DNA of 64,000 bases. Origin: Protula sp. h YS-2021 (taxonomy: Eukaryota > Annelida > Polychaeta > Sabellida > Serpulidae). Both the position numbers and the translations under genes were made by a program. The stretch spans positions 86,125,094-86,189,093 of the forward strand of contig OX457027.1 in the NCBI GenBank assembly GCA_949752745.1, written 5' to 3'. Below are positions 1 through 11,560 of this stretch, in pieces (position 1 is the first letter of the stretch; the number at the start of each line of letters is the position of its first letter). The notes beneath the pieces were generated by a model. It made no database searches. It was not told the DNA's origin and saw only the letters and a list, made by a program, of their open reading frames with translations.

Positions 1-360
1 GGTCGCTGTATGCACTTAAATAAGGAGTCAAAACACAGAGAGCAGATGAAACACTAAGAGGTTCTTGGCATTTAACTTGAAATACTGCTATGCGTGCAGC
101 ACGTATTAGATCTGTAATAAAAAGCAACAGATAGTAAGGTCACAAAAATAATCTTACAGACATCATTTTTACCAACTTCGATAAAACAATAAGTATAAAT
201 TGCTTAGTGTTTATGACAGCACGAGCTTTTGCATAAACCTATGCATCCCTCAGTGACCGATATCGTTTTCAAGGTTTTTCAAATATTAATTAATAACGTA
301 ATAAATCTGGAAGTAGTTTTAAACGCCTTCTAGTTTTAAACAATGCATGCTTATAGAGGT

Positions 361-830
361 TTAAAAGATAACTAGACCGTTTTCGCTACCGAGTAGCGAA
401 AATTACACTGGAGGTCACCAAAAATACAACTCTAAACTCTTGACCCCTTGCATATCGTCTTTTAGATCCAAAGGCTCGAAGAAGCTCAAAATCGTTCTAT
501 CTCTAACCGTTTTCAAGATAATGGTCAACTTTCGGTTTTAGGCTTTGACCATGGCCAAAGTATTCAAGGTCACCGACATATCTCTTACATATCATCTTTT
601 AGGCCCAAAATTTCTAATTGTTTTTCAGATAATGGACAACTTCCGTTTTTTTACTCTGACAATGTCCGAGAAGGTCAAGGTCACTGAGATACCTTTGCAT
701 GTAGTCTTCTAGACCCACAGGGTCGAAAATAAGCACAAAAACGTTCTAGTTCTAACCGTTTTTGAGATAGTGGTCCACTTTCGGTTTTTTACTTTGACCA
801 TGGCCCAAGATATCAATTGTTCTCTAAGGT
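361..830. repeat. GGTCAAGGTCA-rich diverged repeat
   Basis: About three degenerate ~130-bp units share phrases for 'aaggtcaccgagatac', 'cgttctatctctaaccgtttt' split over units, and 'gaccatggcc'. The same phrases recur at 10480-11560 and 28560-29200, so this is an interspersed family. TCAAGGTCA occurs at 675-683, which matches the extended nuclear-receptor half-site (ERR/FTZ-F1 type). Families of this kind are common in mollusc genomes. Any receptor binding is inference. Confidence 0.6.
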
Positions 831-1258
831 TATGGTTAAAAACTGGCTTTCACGGCGTCTAATTACTCTCTATCAGTGAGCCAAATTTCGTCACTCTTTA
901 ACTGAATAAAAACCAAACGATGTGACTAACTTAAATCTTCACACGCATGCTGCGATGGCTTTCATCTAGAGTTGGGCGATCAATACACCGACGCTGATAT
1001 CATGCCAGTTTAATCTACTTCTCTCAGCTTGTTTCCGCCTGTTTCGCAAATTTGTTTTCCCGTTTTTTAACTGAAAATTGAGCGAATTAAGAAAAGACAG
1101 GAGGATCAACTAGACATACTAAAGTTTATCATATTCAAATTTCATCTTTCTGGCCCTTTCGGCCTCTGACTAGTTGGACAGACAAACTAATAAAAGAAAA
1201 AGAAAAAAAAGAGAAAAAACATGCCATAACTGCGGATAAAATTTTCGTACAAATTCAA

Positions 1259-1292
1259 TACACTAGGGGATTTTGGCAAATCCCCTAGTGTA
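1259..1292. repeat. Perfect 15-bp-arm hairpin
   Basis: Arms 1259-1273 and 1278-1292 are exact reverse complements around the four-base loop TGGC; the core arm reads CACTAGGGGATTT. The arms could be the collapsed ends of a TIR element: a similar AGGGATTTCATGAAATCCC palindrome lies in the miniature element at 22472-22887. Position about 260 bp upstream of the MRPS25 start suggests no obvious function. Confidence 0.7.
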
Positions 1293-1547
1293 AATGAACC
1301 CGAAACTTACTTTTTTACTGCTGTTATGCCATTCTTCGAAAAACGTCTTTCATTCATGAATGCAACTTAAAGTTTAAGGTGTACTTTTTATTGCATTGCT
1401 TTCCTGATATAACGCGAGAGAAAAAGAGAGAGAGAGAGAGGCTTTACACATAAAGAAGGTGGTGGGTTTACAGACCACGGAAATGCAGATTTCTCCACGA
1501 ACTCATTTATGTTTGAGTGAAAATAGGAGTGTTAATAAAGAAAAGAA

Positions 1548-1690
1548 ATGGGGTTTATGCGAGGGCAAGGTGCCGTACGGCGGACAACATCGTATCTTAA
1601 TAAAGGAAAAATATATCTCAAGGACAAAGTAAAGATTGTAGCATTCCAATGGAACCCTGATGACACTGGACGAGCTAATTATGGGATGGG
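1548..1690 (+). CDS. MRPS25: MRPS25 exon 1
   Basis: Codes residues 1-47 plus two bases of codon 48. It ends at a GG/gttagt donor (1691-1692). This donor leaves the phase that exon 2 needs; reading further into the intron gives unrelated residues and a stop at 1770-1772. Confidence 0.88.
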
Positions 1691-4600
1691 GTTAGTGCAC
1701 ACATTATCGCCACAGCGACGCCTCAAACCAAGCGAGGTTTACTTGTACACGCGAATGTCGTCGCCATATTGAAAATTGGGTGGTTAGCAGGGTAAAATAG
1801 ACTATTTATTTTTAAGTATACACCCCCTAAAACAATAATGAAATACAGATGTGATTCTCCGACGCACAGCCTTGACCTCCATCACATTCAAACCAGGGAC
1901 AGGGGGCAAAATTAGCGATACTTGAAGTATATTTAACTATCCGATACCATTATAAAGCCATTTTTTCTGTAATTTGGGCAAAATGTGAATACATCTTTAT
2001 ACAAATGTGAAAAAGGGGCATTAGGGAAGCCTCATTAACAAGAACTTCATTTTAATCCTCAGATAATGCTCGTATTCGTACAAGGAGAGAAACATCGTAA
2101 TTGGATTTATGTTTGCGCCGGTTGTTACATCTTTGTTTACAAACTTTAAGCCACGCGATTTACTAATACGTTCTTATTGTGGTTCATAATAATTTTCATC
2201 AGACCAGTTGTAATTTAACCAGTTACGATGTGCAGGTCAATTTGAACGTTCCTTGCCTCGTAGATTTACAAAGAAAGAGTTACTCGTACAAAATGCGGTT
2301 CTGCCCTGACATGTTCGTTGCCAGGAAAATGCCTTGCAACTGATTGGGTGATCTGCTCTTCTGATGTTTATATGTTCGAAAGAATACAGCGGGGAATAAA
2401 TAAGCTTTTTTTTGCACAATTCACGGAAAACTGGCAGTTTATGAGAATTTTTGCTTTTATGTTTCGAAAACGAACGGATAACACAAGATGTATAATGTTG
2501 TTTTACCCTGCTATCAAGAGCTCAAACCCATTCATACTTGATTTTCAGCTGCTCTAAAAGTGTGCCAGCCAAGTGCAGTTTCATTTGTACATTTTTGGTA
2601 GCCAATTTTGAGAATGTTTCTTCTCCCAGTTATTCGGACTGCTGTCAAATTTTGTATGCATGTTTCCAACGTAGTCATCTTTCAAAAATTGCCCAAATAA
2701 CACCCAATTTTTTTGTATAAGCCATTTTCCAGAATGCGTTGTCTCATGCAGTATTTACTTGGATTCCTTGTAAATTTTAGAAGAATGTTCTTTGGGTGTT
2801 CTTTTCTTTAAAAAGTACTTTTTTGGGATCCCTCAAATATTGGCCTAATGCCGGCGTTTGAAGAGTTTTAGGAAGTGGCTCTTCTGCATGTAGTTGAGGT
2901 CAGGCACCCCCTGAAAAATTACTTTTTCTGGGGTTAGCAAGAGTTTGGGCAAATGTCGGCCTACAAACCTTCTGACACTTGATGAGTTAGATTTTGGCTG
3001 GTGACAATGTCCCTGGAATTCTTATTAACTATTGTATCCATATTTAGGGTAAGAGCAATAAGTTCGTAATGGGAACTATTTTTCTGTAGGGAATTGAACA
3101 ACATTCCTTACCGACAACAGAGATAATGCGCCAAAGTTCACGAAATCAAACCAGCCGAGGTGCATGCAGTTAACAAATAAAAATACTGTTTTTTTTCTTT
3201 CTTTTATAATTTCAGACAGTTTATGTTTTGGCACTTGGCACAGATCCAGTATAAGAATCCAAAAACACACTTGGTTACATTTCACAAGACAACTCCTACA
3301 CCTTGGATAAAGGTTTATTTTGGTAAGTTAAAGTTGCTTGTTTATTGTAGAAGACACTGTACAGATACGTTCGAAAACGCAATTCAACCCTTGCTTATTG
3401 TGAAAGTATTGATTAGGGCTATTGATCGATGATCCTGTCAGGTTAGTACAGGGTACCCGCTGGAGAAAAAGAGTCAATTTAACGTGGCTTGTGACTTCAT
3501 AATTCACCATTTGGCAACAAAACAACGCTTCTATGAGCAGCAACGGAGCTCACTCGAATAACAGTATCAGCAAGTGCCAGGATATTCTGTAGACACGTAC
3601 CAATACTGATGCTGGGGGTGGGGGAGGAGGGGAACTATTTCGTCACGGAGAGAATAGATGGCGGAATAGTCGTTGCATGTACCGCGGCGTTTACAAGGGT
3701 TGTCCAAAAACCACTTGTAAGGCAGAAACTCGTCGTTACGAAGAGTTATATATGGCTTTAGCGAAAGTCTTGCTCGACGTGTCTGAGGGAAGTAACCAGA
3801 ATATTTCTTAGAAACGTCGCAACAAACCCAGACAGTCGCATCGGTTTTGTAGCACGTTTCTGCTACATCCTTTAAGCTGCGTTTTTTTCTGCCATGAACG
3901 CGTTGATGCTAGGCAGTTTCGTCGTCATGAATTTTGTAGATAATTTCCTACTCACATATAGTATCTTTGGTATCCCACCAAACTCAGAAAAATAAAGTTT
4001 TCTGGTTGAGATCTTGCCCCCCCCCCTCCCCCTCACCACACCTCTGGAAATAATTGCCAGCACATCACCCTCGACCCTGAAAAAAGTTCCTATACCAGTT
4101 CCTATGTATGTTCGAAAACTTGTGAAAAAGGTTTTTGTTATTTTAACAGATGGCGGAAATTCAGTTGTGTTCGACTGTGATTGTCGTACGAGGGAAGAAA
4201 TTCACGATCAAGTGTTGAAAGTGATAGGTAAAACAGAGTAAGTGACATTACCACATAAAATGTTTTAACTTTTTTCTTTCGTTTAAAATACGAAACAAGT
4301 CTTTATGTTAAAGAACTGGTCGCCGATGGATTACTCCTACATTCTCGAGACCGGAAGTGACGGAGTTCAAGGTAAACAGGTGCTTCCTTGTCAAAACAAC
4401 CCCCCTTCCCTCGCTTCGATTGTTACATGAATGTCTTGTCCTGCGTCATCTCAACAAGTTGTTTCTACGTTAGTTTCAGTTTTGACCAATTTTTTTCCTG
4501 GAAGGGGGGGAGAGCGAACGCGTTTGTACGGTTCGGTGTAGGGTTTACGCAGTTAAAGCATTTAAGGCTTTTAGTCAGTCCTACTGTTTATTTTATTCAT

Positions 4601-4816
4601 ATCAATTTGTAATTTTACAGTAAGGATCTCAAAACAGACCAAATAGAGAATACGCCGTCGGCTCTGCGCTGTGGCTTCGGCCATGACCACCCAAGATTCT
4701 GCATCTGTGAAGTGCCTGGACAGATACCATGCCCCGCTTGGAAACCGCTGCCCAAACACCTGACTGGTTTATATCACATTCGTCCTGGTTTAAAGGAACA
4801 GGAAGAGGAGGATTAA
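1548..4816 (+). CDS. MRPS25: Mitochondrial ribosomal protein S25 (mS25), four exons, complete
   Basis: Nuclear gene for a small-subunit protein of the mitochondrial ribosome. Exons are 1548-1690, 3216-3322, 4150-4237 and 4621-4816, with standard GT-AG introns and phases that close exactly (143+107+88+196 = 534 bases, 177 residues plus stop). Family landmarks in order are the N-terminal [20 protein letters not shown] segment, [10 protein letters not shown] in exon 2, a [22 protein letters not shown] strand-helix in exon 3, and the cysteine-bearing [15 protein letters not shown] with a short acidic tail in exon 4. The human protein is about the same length. The ATG at 1548 has G at -3 and G at +4; an in-frame ATG three codons later is the only close alternative. 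No close neighbour gene shares its strand. I consider the identification firm; expression is not visible. Confidence 0.93.
3216..3322 (+). CDS. MRPS25: MRPS25 exon 2
   Basis: Preceded by a strong pyrimidine tract and ttcag acceptor (AG at 3214-3215) and followed by gtaagtt. It codes [18 protein letters not shown] and onward to WIKVYF, the best conserved core of the family, with one base at each end shared with neighbouring exons. Confidence 0.93.
4150..4237 (+). CDS. MRPS25: MRPS25 exon 3
   Basis: Acceptor ttttaacag (AG 4148-4149), donor gtaagt at 4238. It codes the [20 protein letters not shown] helix-strand region through VIGKT; two bases carry into exon 4. Confidence 0.92.
4621..4816 (+). 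CDS. MRPS25: MRPS25 exon 4 with stop codon
   Basis: Acceptor aattttacag (AG 4619-4620). It codes from [12 protein letters not shown] through [15 protein letters not shown] to the acidic end KEQEEED and TAA at 4814-4816. The cysteine cluster is typical of metazoan mS25. Confidence 0.92.
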
Positions 4817-5795
4817 GTGTGGGTTTCAATGTTGTAGGCGTATGTAGCTCATGTGGCGGTGTCGACGGGAGTTCTGTCTATTGCTTGTGGGCCAACGGGT
4901 ACGGCTGTGGCGAGGTGTGTTTTTACCACAATAACGCGCCGCAGAGCAAACATGCCATGTTTTGTCAATGTGAAAAAGTTATATTAGCTGCAAGACATTA
5001 CTCAAAGTGGGGGAGGGGGTTAAATTTTCTTGCCGTTTTTTTTTGTTTGTTTGTTTTTTTGTTTGTTTGTTTTTTTTTTTTTTTGCGGGAATAAATGTAG
5101 TTCGTTCCTACCTCGTCAGAGGTAGCAGGGGAAAAATGGCGGGAAGGGATGTAGGGTTAATGTGGAGGCGAACAAGCTTGCCTTGTTTGGTGTTGGTCGC
5201 TTGTGGAAACTTACATCGAGATGCAGATCTGGTGTGAGGTATTAAGTGAATTAAGTCTGGTGATTTGGTCTCAGATGCCGGGAGGAGGGTGGGGGTGGTT
5301 GTAGAGGTATAACCGTTTGTGTTGCCGCTGTCCATGCTTTGAAATGTCCTCGTACCTCATTGATTGATACATGAACACCTTACAGAAGCGTTTCCTTGCC
5401 TTGCTCAAAGGCTGCAAGAAAATGTCACCTACATTATTCAGACTTAATATATTTAATTTTATTGGTTGCCATGCCTCTTCCATGAACGAAAAACTCTATA
5501 CTACAGATTACCTTGTTAAAGCACATGTGTAAGTAGTCAAGTACTTCCCATTGTTCGGTTAGATCTCGGAAGGTGATTGAAGTATGTGTGAAAAAGACGA
5601 AATTCAACACTATTTTTTAACTGGCACACTATCATTGTTCGAGACCGGCTGATGTGATTACGGATTATTTATGATATTTATTTTTGTGTACACTGTTTGA
5701 TCTGAAAACCGTTGCATCAATTGAGAGAATTTCTGTTTCTTCAATGGGTTATAAGATTTTAAGGCTTAAACTGGTGTGTTTATCATGCCTCTTCA

Positions 5796-5807
5796 AATAA
5801 AAATAAA
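5796..5807 (+). terminator. Tandem polyadenylation signals for MRPS25
   Basis: Two consecutive AATAAA hexamers at 5796-5801 and 5802-5807, about 1 kb after the MRPS25 stop, are the clearest candidates for its 3' end. The 3'UTR would include T-rich and G-rich low-complexity stretches around 5035-5085 and 5280-5300. Confidence 0.5.
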
Positions 5808-6779
5808 CTGACCAGAAGAAAATGTAATTGTTTTATTTTCAAAGTTCTTTGAGTACAACGAAAGTGTTTAAAGGTTCACAGGTATAACATAAGTTAGTTT
5901 CCCACGTTACGAATATGGGCACTATCTCCCATCAGTGCTTTCGTCTAAAGAATTCCACTGCAAAATAAGCGGATTATGCCTCTGAGGGGAAGATAGGGTC
6001 CAAACAGGTCTCGTCGAAAACGAACAAAGCGCAATCAGCCATGCGAGTTTGCGCCTCACGATCTGTGCTCTGGCGACGGAATAGACACTTATCGGTGATA
6101 TTTCTTCAATGGGCAGGTTACTGACATAAATTTTCAATTAGACAAACATTAACCAGTTATCGATGACAATAAACGTAAATCACACTTTCATAGAAGGATC
6201 TCATTTCTAATAATATAGTGTTTTGAAAAACATCACGGGACGACTTAAAGCAGGCACTGGAGTGCTGCATGGTTTTAGTTTGGAGGGGGTGGGGGTATGG
6301 GCGCCATTTTTTTACAGAACCGAATATTAAGAACGCCAGGTGAGCATTGGAGAAGCACACATCGTGAATCGACAGCTTCAAACGCTGTTAGGCACAAAAC
6401 ACCTGAAGGCGTCACCAGAGCTGGGGAGGGGGGGGGGGGGGCGTTTCTGCAACCGTGAAGGGTGATCGGATTTCGGTTGGTTTCAACATCTGGACTGTGC
6501 GCGAGAAACGGAAAGGGGGCACAGACCCCCATCGCGTGAGAAATAACCGAAGCGAAATGAAACCGTGGAAGAATTCTACATCATGTTTGGAATACTGAAT
6601 TCTGAACTCGCACAGCTCGTAGACCGACCAAACTCTGCCCTAGACTGAGAAATCTGGACACATTTCTACAGCGTTGTAACGACAGCAAATACTGCATTCG
6701 GCAACTGCACACAATAATTGGCAAAAATTCATATTTTTGTTGTTAAATTACAACAAGTCATCAGTGAAACTGATTAATG
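5808..6779. other. Intergenic, nothing recognisable
   Basis: No supportable gene or transposon. A G-homopolymer run lies at about 6424-6441. Confidence 0.5.
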
Positions 6780-9675
6780 TCCCCCGCCACCAAACTCCTT
6801 GGGCCGACATGGCTCATTTACAATACCGATCCTTGTTCGTTCCCGTACTACCCATATATAAAATGTCTTAACAATCAGTCGAAAATGTAGGCTTGAGTGT
6901 TAACAAACTAAGTCCAATGAGTAACGATTGGGAAAATTTGTGAAGTTCAGCTGAGCCAATGTCCTTGGGCCGAGAGGGCTAATTTACAATACCGACCTTT
7001 GTTGGTTCCACCACTTCCTATAAGTAAGATATTTCAACAATCGATCCAGAAATGTGGGCTGGAGTGTGTTAACAAACAAACAAACAAATGAGTAAGGATT
7101 GGGAAAATTTGTGAAAAGTTCAGCTTGGCCAATGTCCTTGGGCAGACATGGCTCATTTACAATGCCAACACTTGTTGGTTCAAATACTACTTATAGTTAA
7201 GAGATATCTTATAAATCGATGCAGAAATGTAGCTTGAGTGTTTTAACAAACTCATTCCAGTATGTAAGGGTTGTGAAAATTTCTGAAGTTCAGCTGGGCC
7301 AATGTCCTTGGGCCGACAAGGCTCATTTACAATACCGACCCTTGTTGGTTCCAATACTTTCTATATGTAAAATATTTCAACAATCGATCCAGAAATATAG
7401 ACTTGAGTGTGTTAACAAACTCTTTCAAATGAGTAAGGATTGGGAAAATTTGTGAAGTTCAGCTGGGCCAATGTCCTTCGGCCGATAGGGTTCATTTACA
7501 ATACGACCTTTGTTGGTTCCAATACTGCTTATATGTAAAAGATTTCAACAATCGATCCAGAAATGTAGCCTTGAGTGTGTCAACTAACCCATTCAAATGA
7601 GTAAGGATTGGGAAAATTTGTGAAGTTCAGCTGGGCCAATGTCCTTGGACCGACATGGCTCATTAACAAGACCAACGCTTGTTGGTTCCAATACTACTTA
7701 TAGTTAAGATATCTTGTCAATCGATGCAGAAATGTAGGCTTGAGTGTGTTAACAAACTCATTCCAGTATGTAAGGGTTGTGAAAATTTCTGAAGTTCAGC
7801 TGGGCCAATGTCCTTGGGCCGACAAGGCTCATTTACAATACCGACCCTTGTTGGTTCCAATACTTCCTATATGTAAAATATTTCAACAATCGATCCAGAA
7901 ATATAGACTTGAGTGTGTTAACAAACTCTTTCAAATGAGTAAGGATTGGGAAAATTTGTGAAGTTCAGCTGGGCCAATGTCCTTCGGCCGATAGGGTTCA
8001 TTTACAATACGACCTTTGTTGGTTCCAATACTGCTTATATGTAAAAGATTTCAACAATCGATCCAGAAATGTAGCCTTGAGTGTGTCAACTAACCCATTC
8101 AAATGAGTAAGGATTGGGAAAATTTGTGAAGTTCAGCTGGGCCAATGTCCTTGGACCGACATGGCTCATTAACAAGACCAACGCTTGTTGGTTCCAATAC
8201 TACTTATAGTTAAGATATCTTGTCAATCGATGCAGAAATGTAGGCTTGAGTGTGTTAACAAACTCATTCCAGTATGTAAGGGTTGTGAAAATTTCTGAAG
8301 TTCAGCTGGGCCAATGTCCTTGGGCCGACAAGGCTCATTTACAATACCGACCCTTGTTGGTTCCAATACTTTCTATATGTAAAATATTTCAACAATCGAT
8401 CCAGAAATATAGACTTGAGTGTGTTAACAAACTCTTTCAAATGAGTAAGGATTGGGAAAATTTGTGAAGTTCAGCTGGGCCAATGTCCTTCGGCCGATAG
8501 GGTTCATTTACAATACGACCTTTGTTGGTTCCAATACTGCTTATATGTAAAAGATTTCAACAATCGATCCAGAAATGTAGCCTTGAGTGTGTCAACTAAC
8601 CCATTCAAATGAGTAAGGATTGGGAAAATTTGTGAAGTTCAGCTGGGCCAATGTCCTTGGACCGACATGGCTCATTAACAAGACCAACGCTTGTTGGTTC
8701 CAATACTACTTATAGTTAAGATATCTTGTCAATCGATGCAGAAATGTAGGCTTGAGTGTGTTAACAAACTCATTCCAGTATGTAAGGGTTGTGAAAATTT
8801 CTGAAGTTCAGCTGGGCCAATGTCCTTGGGCCGACAAGGCTCATTTACAATACCGACCCTTGTTGGTTCCAATACTTCCTATATGTAAAATATTTCAACA
8901 ATCGATCCAGAAATATAGACTTGAGTGTGTTAACAAACTCTTTCAAATGAGTAAGGATTGGGAAAATTTGTGAAGTTCAGCTGGGCCAATGTCCTTCGGC
9001 CGATAGGGTTCATTTACAATACGACCTTTGTTGGTTCCAATACTGCTTATATGTAAAAGATTTCAACAATCGATCCAGAAATGTAGCCTTGAGTGTGTCA
9101 ACAAACCCATTCAAATGAGTAAGGATTGGGAAAATTTGTGAAGTTTAGCTGGGCCAATGTCCTTGGACCGACATGGCTCATTTACAAGACCAACGCTTGT
9201 TGGTTCCAATACTACTTATAGTTAAGATATCTTGTCAATCGATGCAGAAATGTAGGCTTGAGTGTGTTAACAAACTCATTCCAGTATGTAAGGGTTGTGA
9301 AAATTTCTGAAGTTCAGCTGGGCCAATGTCCTTGGGCCGACAGGGCTCATTTACAATACCGACCTTTGTTGGTTCCAATACTTCCTATATGTAAAAGATG
9401 TCAACAATCCAGAAATATAGGCTTGAGTCTGTTAACAAACTCATTCAACTGAGTAAGGATTGGGAAAATTTGTGAAGTCCAGCTGGGCCAATGTTCTCAG
9501 GCCGACATGGCTCATTTACAATACCGATCCTTGTTCGTTCTAGTACTAGCCATATATAGAATATCTTAACAATCGACCAAAAAATGTAGGCTTGAGTGTG
9601 TTAACAAAAAAGGTGTCGACAGACGGACGGACAGACAGACCCGAAAACTATAGTCCCTCCGGCGGGGTACTAATG
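6780..9675. mobile_element. Pearl/Helentron-like array of ~168-bp core repeats
   Basis: About 17 diverged ~168-bp monomers share the phrases 'gttcagctgggccaatgtcc', 'ctcatttacaataccgac' and 'ttgttggttcca'. From about 7215 to 9260 three monomers form an almost identical 506-bp higher-order unit repeated about four times (equivalent points at 7740, 8246, 8752 and 9258). The first and last monomers resemble each other more than the middle ones (both carry 'cttgttcgtt' and 'catatata'). The array ends in an ACGG-type microsatellite (about 9616-9640) and 'ctccggcggggtact'. Core tandem repeats followed by such a microsatellite are the hallmark of bivalve pearl elements, later placed with non-autonomous Helentrons. 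The short open frames inside repeat with the array and are not genes. Confidence 0.75.
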
Positions 9676-10479
9676 AAGATTTTATGATATAGAGCAACAT
9701 CTAAAAACAAAACAAACATTTACAATGCGTAACTGATTAAGCTTTACACGTGACCATTAATCGAACGGATCGTGTAGAAGCACAAGCCACAGCACACAGT
9801 AAGCGGCTCTGACTAGTTTTGTCCTGATTATAAATACTGAACACGTTCAAAGTTCATTAGTGCTAACACACCACACTCGCATTCAAATTTTACCAATTTC
9901 AAAATGTGCTTTTAGTGAAAATTTCTAAGATTTCATTTTTTTCAATCTTCTACTGTTAAATGAAGAAATAAGGAAAATTTCTGCAATTTCTTGCGAATTT
10001 ATGTTACCACTTGGCTGAAATAAAACTGAATTTACAGCAATTGGTTTCCGTAATTGATATACCCTCACAAACGCAACTGGCAGAATTCTGCATATTTCGG
10101 ATGAAAGTCAAAGATTTCCTTTCCATTCCAGTTTTCAATAACATGCTCAGAGTAGGATTAATATTTTCCGAGATTCCTGACAACTCTCGAAATGTTTAGA
10201 TAATTGAGAACATTGTAAATTAACAACAGAAAGTGTCTTCGGCCCGTACAAGTTCGGATGGCAAACGGAACAGCAGGCTGGAGTTATTTGGCTGCAGTAA
10301 CCCTGTTCGCGGATGACGAAACAAATATGCAGTCACCTGGACCGACTGTCTTATTGAAAAAAAAGTTTTCGGACAAGGCATCTAACGCGAACGAACGGAT
10401 ACTGACAAAAATGTTAACTAGAACAGAAATCTGTACGGGGACAGGATTAATTTAATGACTTAAAGCTTACGGTAGCGAT
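9676..10479. other. Intergenic, nothing recognisable
   Basis: AT-rich single-copy-looking DNA. Two short open frames at 10011-10199 and 10258-10455 show no family signal and no convincing splice context. Confidence 0.5.
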
Positions 10480-11560
10480 AGAAACCATAACTGCAATGTT
10501 TTCCTATATTATATATAAACCAAAAACTGTTACCGCAGAGGGGATGGAGTCCGAAAACGCGGTCAAAATCACTCTATCTCTGATGGTTTCCGAGAAAACA
10601 CATCACGTGGCATTTGTCCTAAAAAATCTAGGTCAGAGTTCAGATCACAAAGTTACCCTAATGTAACTTCGTAGAGAGGGTGGAGTCCCAAAATGCTCAA
10701 AATCGCTTTATCTAACGGTTACCCAGACGACATATACTCACGTGACCGGTGACCTCGAAAATGTAGGTCAAAGTCCATTTTGCGAAGTTACAATTACTGT
10801 AAGGGTAACGAGGTCTCTTATGCTTCCCGAGATAACACAGATCACGTGACCTTTGGCCCAGAAAATATTGGTCAAAGTTCAGATTACGAACTTATCTTTA
10901 ATGTAATTCTTTATACCCGGTGCAGTCCAACAATGAGCACAAAATCGCTCTGTCTCTAATGGTTACCGAGATAAGACAGGTCACCTGGTCTGTGATCCTG
11001 AAAATCTAGATCAAAGTTCAGATCACGAAGTTACCCCTTACAAAACTCCGAAGCGGAAGACCAAGTTAAATCGCTTACCGCTTACCCAATGATTACCGAG
11101 ATAACACAGGTCACCTAACCGGTGACCTTGAAAATGTTGGTCAAGGATTAGATCACGAACTCGCCCTTAATGTAACGCAAGAACGTGGGGCACGAAAATC
11201 TTCAACGGTTACCGAGATAACACAGATCAAGTGACCGGTGACCTTGAAAATGTAGTTCAAGGTTCAAATCATTAAATTACCCCTTATGTAATTTTGTGGA
11301 CGGGTGGAAACCGAAAATGAGGTCAAAATCGCTCTATCTCTGACGATTTCCATCCTAACACAAGTCACGTGATCTATGATCTTGAAAATCTACGTTACAG
11401 CCTGAAAATGAGGTCAAAATCGCTCTATCTCTGACGATTTCCATCCGAATACAAGTTACGTGATCTTTGACCTTGAAAATGTATGTAACTACGCAGACGG
11501 GGTGCAGCCTGATAATGAGGTCAAAATCGCTCTTCCTCAAAGGGTCTCTGAAATGATATA
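10480..11560. repeat. GGTCA-rich diverged tandem repeat, second copy
   Basis: Seven or eight degenerate ~125-bp units repeat 'gagataacacaggtcacgtg', 'gaccttgaaaatgtaggtca' split over units, and 'aaaatcgctctatctct'. This is the same family as 361-830 and 28560-29200, with many AGGTCA/TGACCT half-sites. No coding capacity. Confidence 0.65.

Larger units (their letters stand above)
1..1547. other. Upstream non-coding region
   Basis: No gene is seen upstream of the first MRPS25 exon. Positions 1-360 are AT-rich with nothing recognisable. Positions 361-830 hold diverged GGTCA-rich repeats and 1259-1292 a hairpin, both listed separately. A short GA microsatellite lies at about 1419-1440. No TATA box is evident near the MRPS25 start. 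Confidence 0.6.
1691..4620 (+). other. MRPS25 introns 1-3
   Basis: Intron 1 (1691-3215) and intron 3 (4238-4620) hold no recognisable feature. Intron 2 (3323-4149) includes a C-rich tract at about 4017-4033 and otherwise nothing recognisable. Small open frames here have no homology that I can see. Confidence 0.7.
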
